A stretch of 64,000 nt of DNA from Tribonema minus (taxonomy: Eukaryota > Sar > Xanthophyceae > Tribonematales > Tribonemataceae). The DNA lies in the NCBI GenBank assembly GCA_017506865.1, contig JAFCMP010000535.1, positions 434,001 to 498,000 of the forward strand, in the 5' to 3' direction. Within the stretch, counting starts at the first letter, position 1; the number at the start of each line of letters is the position of its first letter. Positions 1 through 14,000 of this stretch are shown in pieces. A model generated the notes under the pieces. It saw only the letters and a list, made by a program, of their open reading frames with translations, had not been told where the DNA came from and made no database searches. The translations under genes and the position numbers were made by a program.

Positions 1-217
1 TGTAGACGTACACCCCCCTCTTCTCCAGCACCCTCGTCCCCAGGCTCGTGAACGCGAAGTGGAAGGCGCTCAGCAGCAGCATGAAGTCAAACTTGTCCAC
101 GCTCGCCAGGTACTTGTTGAGCATGACCACCCCCACCACGCTCACCACATTGCCCACGACGCCTGCCAGCACCACGGGGTCCGCCAGCCCGGCCACAGGC
201 TTCACCTCGCTGCCCAT
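1..217 (-). CDS. Partial DMT-superfamily transporter, first coding exon
   Basis: Read on the minus strand from the ATG at 217, this exon codes about 72 residues and runs off the left edge. It opens MGSEVKPVAGLADP and continues with a hydrophobic helix containing NVVSVVGVVMLNKYL, then FDFMLLLSAFHFAFTSLG. The asparagine-lysine pair in the first membrane helix and the following FHFAFTSLG helix resemble the start of nucleotide-sugar/triose-phosphate translocator-like proteins (SLC35E type), which exchange sugar phosphates or nucleotide sugars across plastid, Golgi or ER membranes. A stop lies in frame just upstream, which supports this ATG. Only the first two helices are visible, so substrate and membrane cannot be told. 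Confidence 0.55.
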   Translation of the reverse strand, partial: MGSEVKPVAGLADPVVLAGVVGNVVSVVGVVMLNKYLASVDKFDFMLLLSAFHFAFTSLGTRVLEKRGVYVY

Positions 218-2021
218 GATGGCCACCGCTGCGCTAGTGTGCTGCCACTAGTCGAGGTTGAGGTGCACGGTCAAATGGTTTGACCGGATCAGTGGCGCGA
301 CCCTCTCTACCTAAGCTAGTGACTTGACCACGCTGGTTTGCTGTCGGGTGGTCTGCTGCTGCCGCTGAAGCCCACCGTAAGATCGTCACAACGCAAGCTA
401 CAGCAAGGACAGGAAGAGCGACAGCAGAGAGATCGTCTTTTTCTTCGGTAAAACCGAGTTGAAGTTTAAAAAAATGTTTGTGCCGGGGGGAGTCACTCCC
501 CGTGAACAGTGAGACTGGCGACACGAGGTGTCCTTTCACGGGCAGCAACACATGGCGAGGTGTCCTTCTGACCTGGCTCGGCAGCAACACGATCAGCTGC
601 GGCGACCTCACTCATTACAGCAGGCACACCAGCAGCAGCAGCACGTAGCTTGATCATGCCTCCCTGTTGCAGTTGTTCCAGCAAATCAGCGGATCGTGAA
701 TGAGTGCAAGAGAATGGAGGCACTCCTGGTCCGTGTGATGGAGCTAACCAACCCACCCGCCAATGCCCTGCCATATGGGCGACGCCCGCAGTGCCAACCA
801 CGCCAGACTACCGCACCGCTGGCCTCACCGGGGGAGGGGTGCTTTCATGGTGCCGACGCGGTTGCAGGCCTCACGTACCTCATCACGGTAAGCTTGCACA
901 CACACTATTGAAGTTCAATCCAACGAGCTGACACATGAACAACAGCTTGTGTTCCATTAGCAGAATGCTGACATTGGCCCTCAATGCCTCTCTGCACAGG
1001 CTGGTAACTGCCCGGGCATCGTGGACGGTCAAGCCCCCATCGTGGCCCCCAATGCGCAGCCGAATGAGCGTGTCAAGTTTCTGGCGGTGGAACATGTTGG
1101 CTGCATCCACGAGTTTCTGGCCATCGCCGGCGGTCCCGGCGGTGGCAGGTTTGTGGTGGAACATGTTGGCTGCATCCACGAGTTTCTGGCCACCGCTGGC
1201 AGTCCCGGCGGTGGCAGGTTTGTGGCTGCCGCGGGACCGCCAGCGGTGGCCAGGAACTCTTGGATGCAGCGAACATGTTCCACCGCCAGAAACTTGACGC
1301 GCTCATTCAGGTAGGCCGTGCACTATGATACTTGAAGGGGGGTTGGAAAGTGGAGACTATGAACAAGGCCGCAGAGCGCGCAGTGTATACACACAGGCAA
1401 TGACAAGCTTTCAAGAACGCGTGCATGCATCCACAGCAGGTGCAAACATGCACGCTCGCAGACACAGAATGGTGGGGAACTGGCTAGTGCTGCTGCACGC
1501 ACCCGGTTGTCCTCATATTCATGTCGTCAATGACCAGGAGCGATGACCAACACGCAGAGCGATTTTCAGATCCTCGCGGTGGTGCGAGGACTAGCAGTCT
1601 CGTTCTGCGCAGAAAGACTGGAACAGTCCTTGAACGGCGAAAATCAGCCAGTTAGCCTCGTGCGTGCAGCTGTGTGCTGATAAAAAAACAGAAGACGCTA
1701 TGCTGCTGCTCAGGATCGATGTGTGAATGATGCAAGAGATTGCAGAAGTAAAGCTGTGCATCAAGCTGGCAAGACTCAGCAACGAGAGCAACAGAAACGT
1801 GGGCAAGGCTGGCGGCATACAGCAATGGTAGAAAAAAACTGGCGGCATACAGCAATGGTAGACTTCTTTTTGAGGTTTCATTCGTTGGATGCTGAGCATC
1901 GACATTTCACGGCAGGAGCACGAATATGGCTGCATGGAGCACCAAGCGCACACACCGCTCAACCAGCAGCGCTCTCTGACTCCGATGGTTAGAGGTGTAG
2001 GCGTCCATCCCCTCGCAGGCA
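218..2021. other. Intergenic stretch between the transporter and the mS23-like gene
   Basis: This lies upstream of the transporter ATG and downstream of the stop of the 14-exon gene; both genes point left. I see no convincing reading frame with splice sites. It contains the inverted/direct duplication at 1,061-1,308 and a 27-bp direct repeat containing GGCGGCATACAGCAATGGTA near 1,811 and 1,840. Confidence 0.5.
1061..1308. repeat. Local inverted duplication with an internal direct repeat
   Basis: A segment of about 66 bases at 1,061-1,128 recurs in reverse complement at about 1,243-1,308 (GGCGGTGGAACATGTT on one arm, AACATGTTCCACCGCC on the other). Between them, 1,087-1,150 is repeated directly from 1,156 with a 69-base period. 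The unit could fold into a long hairpin. No coding role is evident. Confidence 0.75.
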
Positions 2022-5000
2022 TCAGAACCGCAGGCTCTGCTTCCTGGACATCTTCTGAGGCTGCTGCGCGGTCGATTGCTGGAACCTCTCCGTCTGCGCC
2101 TTGTCGAAGGCCAGCTGCGCGGCCTCGCGAGCGAGGCGCGCCTCGCGCCGCCGCCGCCGCGCGCGCTGGAACTCGAGCTCGTCCTCCTTGAGCGCCGTGG
2201 CCTCCGCATCGTACTTGGCCTTGCGGGCCTGCGCAGCGGAGAGCGCGAGCGCAGCAGCGCATGCGTGAGATTCAAAGTCAGTTCTGCTGTGTGGGGGAAC
2301 GCAGTCACAGTGGCGGCTTCATCACTCGCACTGCGCGGACTTGGACGCTCCATCGTTGTGGCATCCCCACTTTAGCCTGCGCGTGCTTGCATACTTTCCT
2401 GCATCTGCAGACCATACTTCAATACGGCACCTCAAGGTATCTTATGCGGCCTTGCTGCGTTGATGTCTGCGATGAGCACACATTACCGATGCCTGTGGCG
2501 CATTGCACAGCAGGCCTTGTTGGTTCGTACTTCTACATCGTTCGCGACTCGTGGCTGAACACAACAACCCTTGCTCCCCTGTTCCTGAGGCGCGACTCGC
2601 TGCCCTGTCGCCACATGTCAAGGCCACCCGCAAACCCCGCTTTGTACAGCGAAGCCGCATTAGTTGAGAGCTTTCTACTGTAGTTGATACTCACATCTCT
2701 CACTTCTCGCCTTGACAGCACCCGGACACCCGGTCACGATACGCCAGTCGTGCATCTGCCACGGACCGCAGTTTGGGGGAGCTATGTGACTTGATCATGA
2801 ACTTCAACTTGTAATAAATGACTTGATTGTGAACTTCAACTTACCGGGTTGGCCTCCAGCTCCGCCGCCATGACGCGCTCAAAGTAGGTGCTCTTGCCGA
2901 AATTTTCGATCTGAGCGGGCACGTCTTCATGAACTTCAACATGTAAAAAATGACTTGTGAACTTCAACTTACCGGGTTGGCCTCCAGCTCCGCCGCCATG
3001 ACGCGCTCAAAGTAGGTGCTCTTGCCGAAGTTGTCGATCTGAGCAGGCACGTCTTCATGAACTTCAACATGTAATAAATGATTTGTGAACTTGAACTTAC
3101 TGATTGGCCGCCAGCTCTGCCGCCATGACGCGCTCAAAGTAGGTGCTCTTGCCGAAATTTTCGATCTAAGCGGGCACGTCTTCATGAACTTCAACATGTG
3201 ATAAATGACTTGTGAACTTCAACATACCGGGTTGGCCTGCAGCTCCGCCGCCATGACGCGCTCGAAGTAGGTGTTCTTGCCGAAGTTGTCGATCTGAGCA
3301 GGCACGTCTTCGAGCTGCGGCGCGGTTAGAGCGACAACAAAGACGAGAAGTGAGCGTTTGCGTACGGCGTCTGCGCCCCGTTTGCGGCATGCATGCACGA
3401 ACATTCAGGGTGAATGTTCTTCGAGCTGCGGCGCGGCCACAGCGACGACAAAGATGAAGTGAGCGTTCGCGTACGGCGTCCGCGTCTCCTTGGCGGCATG
3501 CATGCACGAACATTCACGTGAACGTTCAAAGACTCTTTTGGGCTGCGGCGCGGCCACAGCGCAGCAACGCAGACGAGAAGTGAGGGTTCGCATTTCACCT
3601 GCTGCGGCCCTTTGGCGGCAATGCATGCGTGAACGTTCATTCACGTGAACAATAACGTGAGCTGCGCCCCCTGAAGCGCTCATCGACGCGCAGAAATTAC
3701 TGTGCAGCGCCGACATGATCACACCCTCTGAAAGGGGGACAGGGGGGGGGGCACCGCCCAGGCTGTCCGCCTGTATGCGCAGCTGCGGAGTACGAGGCAA
3801 CGCGTCACCTGTCGATGCACGGCGCTGCTGCCGTCAGTTGAACTCGCAGGGGGCGCCCCGCACTTATGGCGCCGGACCTGACAGCACGAGTTCTTCAAAG
3901 CATTCACGGCTTGTGTTTCTTGACTGAAAGCGAATGCACACTTGCTGGAGGGCTGCCTGCGAGAACTGCTGCGATTGTGAGGAAGTGGAGCTGCGCAGGG
4001 CGCTCAAGTATTAGATGTGCGTATACATCTACTTATATATATACTTCTATATGCCGCTGTGCCACCCAAAGCTGTCACACTGTCGTCACAGTTGCAGACC
4101 TGCTGCGAATTGTGAGCAGCGGAGCGTTGCAGGGCGCTGTTGAGCAATAGATGTGTATGTATATGTAGATACATGCCGCAGTTTGCACCGAAGCTTGCGC
4201 ACAATTCTGAACCAGTTGCAGTAAAGTCCCAGTAGCAGTACATGACACCGCAAACGTTGCAAGATGCGCTCCTCGCTTGGACACAAAACGTGCAGACATT
4301 CCCACATCCTTCGCACGCACAAACACCCCACTTCTGCTGTTACAGCGCGCCAAAGCAGCGCATCTGGCAGAAACGGACGCCGCCAGTGCGCAGAGCAAAA
4401 CAGAAAATGGCACTCCGAAGTATATGCATTTGACTCACGTGGGCCTAGAACAGAGGTCGTCACCAACGCGCCAAGCAACAAATGTCGAAGTACACATGTA
4501 CCGCTTGAAGTACGCGGGAGGCGACTCACTTGACCCAGCCGAATCGCGCGCATCTCCCGGAAGGCCGTACAGCAGCACATCTGGCAGAAACAGGCGTCAC
4601 CAGTGTGCAGAGCAAGCAACACAACAATGGTACTCCCAAAGTGCAAGTATATGCATTTGACTCACATTACCCAGCCGAATCGCGCGCATCTCCTCGAAGG
4701 CCGTTGCGGCAGTAGCCTCGTCCAAACGACGCGCCTTCCTGGCAGCGTTCAGCAACACCCTCTCAATGGGGTTCTGTGCGAATGCGTACAAGAATGGGGG
4801 GGGGGGGGGGCTGTCAGAGCCATTTGGGGTACCATGAAGAAGGCCGTGGGAAGGGGGAGGAGTTTCGGGCATGCCTCAGCAGAAGCCCCCGCCACTGTGC
4901 TCCCGGGGTAGGGAGGTGGGTGTGTTGCAGAGGTTACTGTTGAGACTCGTCGTCGTTCCACATGGGCGCACAGGCGCGCCTTGGCAATGTTGAAGTATGT

Positions 5001-8000
5001 GGATGGATGCGCGAGGTGTGCCGCTGCCTGCCTTCCGAGGATCAAGAGGCGCGACGTGGGCTTTGAGCGCGCGACAGCAGGAGCGGAGCGTGTGAGCAGT
5101 GCGGTTGCTGTGATGCAACTTCTAGCTTGAGGTATGCAGACGCGAGGTGACGCGGCGGCACATATGCAAGCGCCCCGCCTCATCCTGCGGCACGCAGCGC
5201 GCTGGTGCAGCTGTACGCAGACAAAGACCCCCGCCGGTCCCCACTGGTGCGCGAAGATGGGCCAACACTAATCCTAGCCCCCTAACCCTACACCGAAACC
5301 CCGCGCGCGCGCGCAGTCGGCGGTCTGCAACAGCGCGCCCAAACGCGCGTGCACGCCTCCGCGTAGCGCACCAGCAATGCCATCGCACGATGCGCAGCGC
5401 AACGAGCACCCGCGCCGGGGCGCAGACGGCGCCAGCTGTGCGCGACGCGGAGCCCTGCCGTGCAGCAATTGGAAGGCGCACACGCACATGCGTGCATGCG
5501 CACGCGCCGCGAGGCCGCGCGCTCGCTTCCGCAAGATCGCGGCTTCTCTAGGTGCTGCTCGCTTCCGCGCGATCGGGATTGAATTGAGCAGGGTCATGGA
5601 CGGCACGAGCGCAGCGCGATGCCCCCCCCCCCCCGCCCCCCCCCCGCAAGAAAATCCACAGGCCCTGCAGCAGCAGCACGCATAGGATGGAAATATGCAT
5701 TCGCTTGCAGCTAACCACTCCTTGTCGCGTGGAGCTCTACGATCTTTTGATTCGTTTCAGTGGAAAAGATGCATTCGCGGCGGGGAGCGCGCGCGCGCGC
5801 ACGCACCATGAGTTCGCGCTTGCGCAGCTCGGCGCGCGTGCGCGCGCGCGCGTCGGTCTCCTTCAGGTACTCCACGTCGCGCGCCAGCTCCATGCGCGCC
5901 TGCTGCTGGGCGCCGCCGGGTATGCCTGTGCGCGCGGACGCGGGCGGGCGGGCGGCTCAAGTGAGCTTATTGATATAGTAATAGTGGTAGTAGATGTCTC
6001 GAAGAATGCTATACATGGAGAGCGTGCGGGTTGCCGCATGCGTGCTGCGCAGCGGCGCAAGAGTGAGCCTGTTACTTGTTGAGGAAGTATTGTTGAAGTG
6101 CGGCACGGTCAGCGCCGAGCGCCGCCAATTGACGCTGCATCACGCGGTGCATGATAGGGTTTCCGCTCCTCAAGCGGAAGGAAATAGAGTACAAGTCTGG
6201 CACGCGCGGGCGGCGCGGCCGGGCCAGCGTCGAAAGCCGCTGAAATATGCACCTTCATCTTGACGGTTCGTGATCATACATGATAGGCATGCTAGGGGTT
6301 CCGCTCCTCAAGCGGAGGTGAATGGAGCACAGGTCTGGCATGCGTCCAGGCACCCTGCGCTAGACTCTGGCGGCGGCAAACGCGGTCGGTCGCATAGGGA
6401 CGCAAGCCTGTACGCATTCTTGGCTCACTCCTGAGTCTGCCGCATTTATCAGGCGCACGACCGAGAGACACACAATACTTCTTCATGCCCCTCAGCAGAC
6501 ATGAATTCGTTTGAGCCAGCGGCCTTGCGCTCCCGGGTACTGCTGCGGGGGGCGGGCGGGGGCGGCGTCGCTGTTGAGCGCTGCTGCTCACGTACATTGC
6601 GACAAAGACACACAGACACCGTGTGATGGCGCCTCTACAATGCACCACCTGGCATGGCCACCTCAGCTTCGTTGGGCCCTGCTGAGGGAATCAAGAGGAA
6701 GTACATGGGGGCTCCCGTGTCCAGCTGCTTCAACTTGAAGTTCATGAGCGAGCACATGCGAGTTCACGATGTGGCACCGGCGCATGACAAGTAGGGTTAG
6801 GGTGAGAGATGAACAATCAGGGGCTTGGATTCGAGTCGTCAGGTAGCTGAGGCGAGCATCACCGCTCACAGTTTCTGCAGGTGCAGCAGGTGCCTTGCAT
6901 GTTGCAGAGGAACCATGTCGGCACCCTGCTTCACTACCGCCGTTCACCGGCATGCGGACGCGTTGTACACACCTTTGAGTACCCCGTGCACGAGTGTTGC
7001 CCCCCCGCACCAGCCCTCGAAACCCTCTGTGCCGATGTGACCAACTGCGAGGAACGTTAGACTACCCAGAAGAATACACAATGTGCATATGTGCATGCCG
7101 TCATCACAGATCTACGGCCACCATTTGTCGGGCTTGTGACGGATGAAGGTGCAGCCGTGCAGTCTGGCAGCGGCTGCGCCACTGAGCACGGCGGAAACGA
7201 GCCGAGCGCACCGCTGTCAGTACGGCCCACTCACTTGCGTACGCCCAGTTGTTGTCCGGCTCGCTTTCGCTTTTGCTCTGCTCCTCCTTCCCCTCTCCCT
7301 CCTCCCGCTCCCTCTCCTCCCCCTTCCCCTCCCCCTGCGCCTCCAGCTCCCCCTCCCCTTGGGCCTTCGCGCCGCCGCCGCCGCCGCCGCCGCCGCCCCT
7401 GGTGCGCGCCCCGTGCCTGTACGGGTAGAAGCGGATGCCCGCGACGCTGCTCTCGAGGCTCACGTCCGGGTTCTCCGCGCCGTTCTCCTTCCCCTCCACC
7501 GCGAGGTCCGGCTGCGGCCACGGCGACGGCGTCTGCAGCCTGCGCGGCGGCGGCGGCAGCGGCGGCGGCAGCGGCGGCGGCGGCGGCGCGGCGCGCGGCG
7601 GCGGGAGGGCCACGCGTCAGCAGGGAGGGCGTGGGTGTGCGGGACTGGATGCGCTCCGGCGATGCGTCTCACAGTTGGTGACATGTGTGTTTGTGCATGT
7701 GTGTGTGGGGGGGGTGATGCAGGGTTAACCCTACTTCTGACCCTAACCCTAATGCCCTAGAATCGTCGCGTGCGCCCCTTCCCGGGCTGCGCGGCGTGCG
7801 CCCGGAAAGGGGCCTCCTCGATGTCAGTTTGCATGCGCTGCGAGGGGGCTGTTGGGGTAACGATTCGTGGCAGAAGAGGGCAGCCCAACCTCAACACTTT
7901 CAAGGCAACCCTAGCCCGAGTTCAACTCTGCAGACGCAGCGGCGTCCGCGCCCCGTGCGGCGGCACCTGCAGACTGTGCTGGCCTCAGGCGAAGATGAAT

Positions 8001-11000
8001 TCGGAGCATGCTCAACGGCGCCTGCGCACACACTGCGCCGCGGAATCGATGCCACCAGCATCCGCGGTCGCTATGGGGGCCGCATCAGTGCTAGAGAACT
8101 CGCTGCTCTGCACGCGGTGCATTGGTCAACGGCGCCTCGCAGCGGCCGTGCGCCTCGGCGCACGCTTGACCCGTGCGCTGCGCGCGTTTGGCGCAGATAT
8201 TCAAGGAAGAGTAGAAAAATACTACTTCAAAAGTGAACGTTTTTCACACAGGATCGCGGCAACGAGTGCAGCGCGTTTCACGCCGCTGTCGATGCCGCCG
8301 GCGCTTCTCGCACGCGACGTGCGGCGCAGGCGCGGGCGGCAGGCCGGCTGCACGCGCGAGGAGAATCACAAGCTCTCGCAGCACCGCTCCGCGACTGCGC
8401 GCGAGGTCGCGCGGGCGGCTGCGGTACGACCCTGCTATGGATCTGTTTGTTGGCTGTTTTGCTGGCTTTGCGGGATAGCAGGCAGGGCGCCAACAGCAGA
8501 GAGCCGTGCAACGCCGCAGCGGATGAAGTGCTGCGGTACGAGCCGTGCAACGGCGGGGCGGGTGAGGCGCAGTTAGACCCTAGCCCTAGCCCTGAGTAGA
8601 TCTGGGAGCTTCGGGAAGGGCGCGGCGCGCGCGCAACCATGCATCGCCCCGCGCGCACCGCGACGGCGCGCAGGGACCGACGTGGCGATGCTCAGCAGCT
8701 CCCTCCGGCCGCTCCGCAGAGCACAGGGGTGCTCCCTTCCTCAACGGCAGATGACATCTCCGACGCAGCACTCACTTTTAGAGTCGATACAATATATCGA
8801 ATCAATATTTAATTCGATTGCTTTTTTCAGAAAAGGCAACACGGGTGGTAGAAAATGGACAAAGAACAATAAGCAGGATGTTTTTGTCAAGTTGACAGAA
8901 GAAGCCAACGTGACGGCGTGTGCGCGCGCGCGCACCTGTGCAGGCGTATGCCCGGCAGCAGCTCCATCTTGGCCAGGTGCACCTCCCACACGAGTTCGTC
9001 CGCGCTGCGTGTGTGTTGGGGGGGCGGGGGGGGGGCGGCACCAAAGCGGCAGCGAGCGCAGCAGAGATATGAAGTTAACATTGAAGTTGAACCTATAAAG
9101 TTGAAGTAGGGGGGGCGCCCGTGAGCTCTCGGTTCGCCAAGAGCGGCGGCACGGTGAGGGTGATTGCTTCGCCAACAGTGCCGGAGTTTGTCCTCACTAC
9201 GTGGCTTCGATCCGACCCTCCAGAAACCCCAATGCTAACCTTAATACAACAGGTTGATGCGCTGCGTCTCCGAGCCGCGAGAAGCCGATGGCTCAGGCAC
9301 ACCGTGCGCAGCGCTGCCGATACAATCACGCTGCGAGTGTAGCTCTCGGTCAGCAACGCATCTCAGACCACGCGCGGCACTACCGATGCAAGTACGCTCT
9401 TATGCTCCCAATCAGCAATGCGTCTCAGCGCTCAGCAGCGGCCGTTGGAAAAAAGAAGAAGACGCGAACCGCTTCGCACGCCACGGTGAGAGCCATGAAC
9501 CCAAAGCAATGGCAGCGCGCAATGCGCCGCATGTCACTTCTGTCAACTCTGCCTACCGGCTATTGCCTCTACTGCAGCTGTGCCTGACCCTCGTTGGCTG
9601 CCTGTCAGCACGAGGTGTGATTTGGCACGCTACCGGCTTCCCCCGGGGGCATGCAAAAAAGCACCCGTTCTGCGCCTTGTTTACAAGAGCCACCGCCATG
9701 GGAGAGGGAGACGCACCGCCATGCACTCTCAAAGACGGATGATCTGGTTCAACTTCTAGTTCAAGTGCCTCAACTTCTACCTCACGTGAATGCATGAGCA
9801 TGCACCGCAACGCAAACTCTGAGAAACGTGCATGCGGGCAGGCGTTTTTGGCCCTTTACCCGGCCCTTTGCGTCTAACCGTAACCCAAATGTAACCTTGT
9901 GATGAGTGCGTGCATGCATACACTGCGGGGCCTGACATGATCAGCCGTGCTCGGTGCACTCCATGCCTGACAAAACATATCAACGCACAACATTACACTC
10001 GCCGTCATGCAAGGGTTGAGAACAGCGCGGCCAGGCAAACAGGTCTGTGCAAACGCGGTCGACGCTGGGGCGTCGCGTGCTAGCAGAGGCGTGCGAATTG
10101 ACAGACGGGTCTGCAAGTACGAAAGTACGAACTATAAAGTGCAGACTAAAAAGCGTGTACGAAAGTGTGGATACGTACTCTCCCTCCTGCGCGGCCTTGT
10201 TGAGCTCGAGCGAGACCTGGTCCTTGTCCATGCACTCGCTGCACAAGCGCAAGCACGGCAGCACACAGCAGAACGCACGCAACAGAGCAGTCCGGAAAAA
10301 AACAACGTCAGCATGTAGGGCAGGGCGGCAGAGAGCTCAGCACAAGTTGCGATGTCACACAGCGGGTTTGCGGTGTTGACATAGTCACAGAGAGGTCATT
10401 GTTGATGCCCTCGCTGCACGCGCGCGCGAGCGCAGGCAGGCAGCACGCAAGCGGCAGGCGCGCAGCGGGGCAGTCCAAACGTCGTCATGTCAGCATGCAG
10501 GGCGGCAGAGAGCTCAGCCAGCGTTGCGATGTCACACAGCAGGGTGGTGATGTCGACACAGTCATAGAGGTCATTGTTGGTGCACTCGCTGCACGCGTGC
10601 TCGCACACGCAAGCAGCACGCAGCGGAACGCACACAGCAGAGCAGTCCGAACATTATTGTGTCAGCACGCAGGGCGGCAGAGAGCTCAGCGAGCGCTGCG
10701 ATGTCACACAGCAGGTGCACGATGTCAACATCGTCGAGCAGTAATTAACAATGCGAGTACTGCACACGCTGTGCGCGCACAGCGGCGCCCACGCAGCGGA
10801 GCGTACGCAGCAGCGCAGTCCAAAATAGTCGTGTCAGCACGCAGGGCAGCAGTATCACACAGCAGGTTTGCGATGTGAACATCGTCGGAGCAGTCATTAT
10901 CGATGCGCGTGCTGCACACGCAGCGGAGCGCACGCAGCAGCGCAGTCGGAGCGCTGTCACATGAGCACGCAGGGCACCAGAGAGCTCGGATCGCGCTGCA

Positions 11001-14000
11001 ACTTGTCACACAGCGGACGTGCGCGGTTGACATGGCCTACACACTGGTGGCATGCGCAAATCGCCTAACCCTAACCCCGCCCCTGACTGTTTCAAAGCCA
11101 ACGCGGCACGTTACAGCACACGAAAGCCAACGCGGCACATTACAGCACACGCCACTGCTCAGGAATTTGTTGCGGAATACGCTATGTGCTGCCAGCGGTG
11201 ACTGCGCTGTGGTCGCGCCGTTAACTGGCCAAAGATGTTCATGCGCCACAATGGCTGCTTCATGAAACACATGCGGCCAGCGGTCAGCGTGAGCCACGAC
11301 TTGATGTGAGCCTTGCCTTCCTAACCCTCACCCCACCCATAAGCACAATGAGCGAAGCTTGACATGCCGCATGCGCCGCCGGTCACCCGCGCAGCAGCAG
11401 TGCGCTTCACTGGTATACATCAACCCTAACCCTAACCCTACGCACAGCGCAGGCCAGCAGTGCACGCACGTGCGCAGTCCTACCGGCTACCCTCCCCTCT
11501 AACCCCAAGCTGCTCCGCAACGACTACACCTGACCAGTTGCCAACCGCGCCTGCCCCTCAGCTTTAGACCCCTGAACCCAAACCTAACCCAGCCCCTGAA
11601 CCCTACACCAGCCCCCCCCACCTCCCACCCCCCCCATGCAAAGCCCGCGTGTGCGCACCGTTAACGCTGACCCTAAACCCTAAAAATCCCCAAACCCCTA
11701 AACCTAAGCCCCAAGTGAGTGCGTGCCACGCCTCCGCGCACGTGCTGCCCGGCTTACGTCAAAGACTAACCCTAATGTTGACCCTAACCCTCACCTCAGG
11801 GAAACGGCACGTGTCAGGCACAGCTCACCACAGCGCTAACCCTACTGGTCCTTACCCCAACCCTAATTCCACACACCGCAGAATCCACAAAGAGAGCTGC
11901 GCGCGCTCGTCCACCGGCCACGTGTAGACCCCAACCCTAATTTTAACCCTAACCGTGATGGTAAACCTTGTCCTAATCCTACCAACCCTAATTTTACTCA
12001 ACGCAGGATTTAAGACGTGTAGACCCTAACCCTAACTTTAAACTAGCCCCAAACATGATTTCACTCACCTCAGTATCCACGAAGAGAGCTGCGCGCGCTC
12101 GTCCACCGGCCACTTGTAGACCCTAACCCTAACCCTAACCCTCACCCTGACGCTAACCCAAACCCCAATCATAACCCTACTTAGTCCTAACCCTAACCCT
12201 AGGTCTACTCACCGCAGGATCCACGACGAAAGCTGCGCGCGCTCGTCCACTGGCCACTTGTAGGCCTTGGGGTTCTCGCGCACGCGCCGCGACCACGCCT
12301 GCGCTCGGCATACGTGCACACGATGAGTACAGTCGTGCGCGTACATGCTGAGTACGCAAGCTCAGAGTGCGCACGCGAAAGCAGGCTTGGCGCCATCGGG
12401 AACTGGTGTCAGCACATGCGTGTATGCGAGATGTGTATACACTGATGGAAAAAGCGCTTCGTGTTCTTGAACAACACACCACATGCACACGCACAAGTAT
12501 ATCGCATACACACGCACGTGTACATGCATATATTTGTGACCTCGGTGCAGCGCACATGGGGCGTGACTGCTCCTGTCGGGGACCTCCTCGGCACACGAGG
12601 TGCGGCGCACTAACAACGTACCATCAACACCATCAGCGCCTCTGCCCGCACGCCGCTGACGCTCCTGCCTCTGAAGCTTCACCTTCCCAAACTGCCCATC
12701 GAGCAGCACGTACAATTGCAACACGGTGCTGACACACGCATAGATGGTCACCGCGTGCGCGTTCTGCCCTGCGCAGCGTTCACTTGTCGATCGCACCGCC
12801 TTTCAACAACGGGGAATAACTTCAAGTCAGATCCAGAAAACTTGAAGTCAGAACCTGTTGAACATACACACCTCCCATCTCAAAGTGATGATCACATCCT
12901 CTCAACTTCAACTATAACCTCAACCCTTGGGGGCGTCTCTCTGACCTGGTGCTGAACGACCCAGTCGGGGTCGCCGAACCGGTACCGCAGGAACACCCTG
13001 CCCATGTGCAAAATTGAGCCTGCGGAGGGGCAGCAGCAGCAGCAGCAATAGTGCTCAGCAACCAGTACAGCATCGCTCAGCAAACAGTACAGCATCGTTC
13101 AGCAACAGGTGCAGCATCGCTCGGCATCCAGTACAGCATCGCTCAACAACCAGTACAGCATCGCCGAGCGATCAGTACAGCATCGCTCAGCGACCAGTAC
13201 AGCATTGCTCAGTACCCAGTACAGCATCGCCCAGCAACCAGTGCAGCAGCGCTCAGCGATCAGCGCAGCATCGCTCAAAATTCAGCGCAGCATCGCTGAG
13301 CGACCAGTACAGCAGTGCTCAGCAACCAGTACAGCATCGCTCAGCAACCAGTTTAGCATCACTCAGCGATCAGTACAGCATCGCCCAGTAGTCGGCGCAG
13401 CAGTGCTCCACCAGTGCAGCTACTTGCAGCTGTGGCGGTCGGTGCGCACACAGGCGAGAGGGCTGCACGGGGTCACGCGACGAGTCGCGAGCCGGTGTTG
13501 AGCATCATCGCCTTGCGCGCCGGGCGGGGGGTCTACGTGCAGCAATGAATCGTGCACGTCTTTTCGTGGTTCAGTTCTGAGCACAAGGTGGTATGGGTAT
13601 GTATGTATGCATATGGTACGCGTTGTGTGTTTCCAAAGGATGGTCAGCGCTCTACTCTAATGTGATGCAGCCCCTCTTTCAGCTCTACACTGCCTCTGGC
13701 ATCATCCCCTGCGTGATTAACATTGAAGGTTTTCTGCTTGTCATGTCGTGCACACGGGGGAGAACTGTGTAGCCTGGTGTGGACAGGCCCCCATGGCACC
13801 TACTTGCAGCCCTGACCCTGGTCCTCCGCCTAACCCCCCCTAGGAGGACGCATCTGGAGACAGCGCATGCCGCAGCGATCAGATTGGCTGCGTCCTAACC
13901 TTGTTTGTGACACAGTATCTATTCCCAATCTGACCCTAGGATGGTGGCGTGCGCACCTGGCTAACCCTACGTGTAACCCGGAACCTAGCCCCGACCCTTA

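Noticed and set aside
7091-7760. Two long plus-strand frames over exon 10 of the mS23-like gene
   Set aside because: They are GC-rich shadows: the minus-strand exon has splice sites and phases that fit both neighbours.
13014-13501. Gln/Ser-rich open frames over the 21-bp minisatellite
   Set aside because: All plus-strand frames are open because of the repeat; the region lies in an intron of the minus-strand gene next to a confirmed acceptor.
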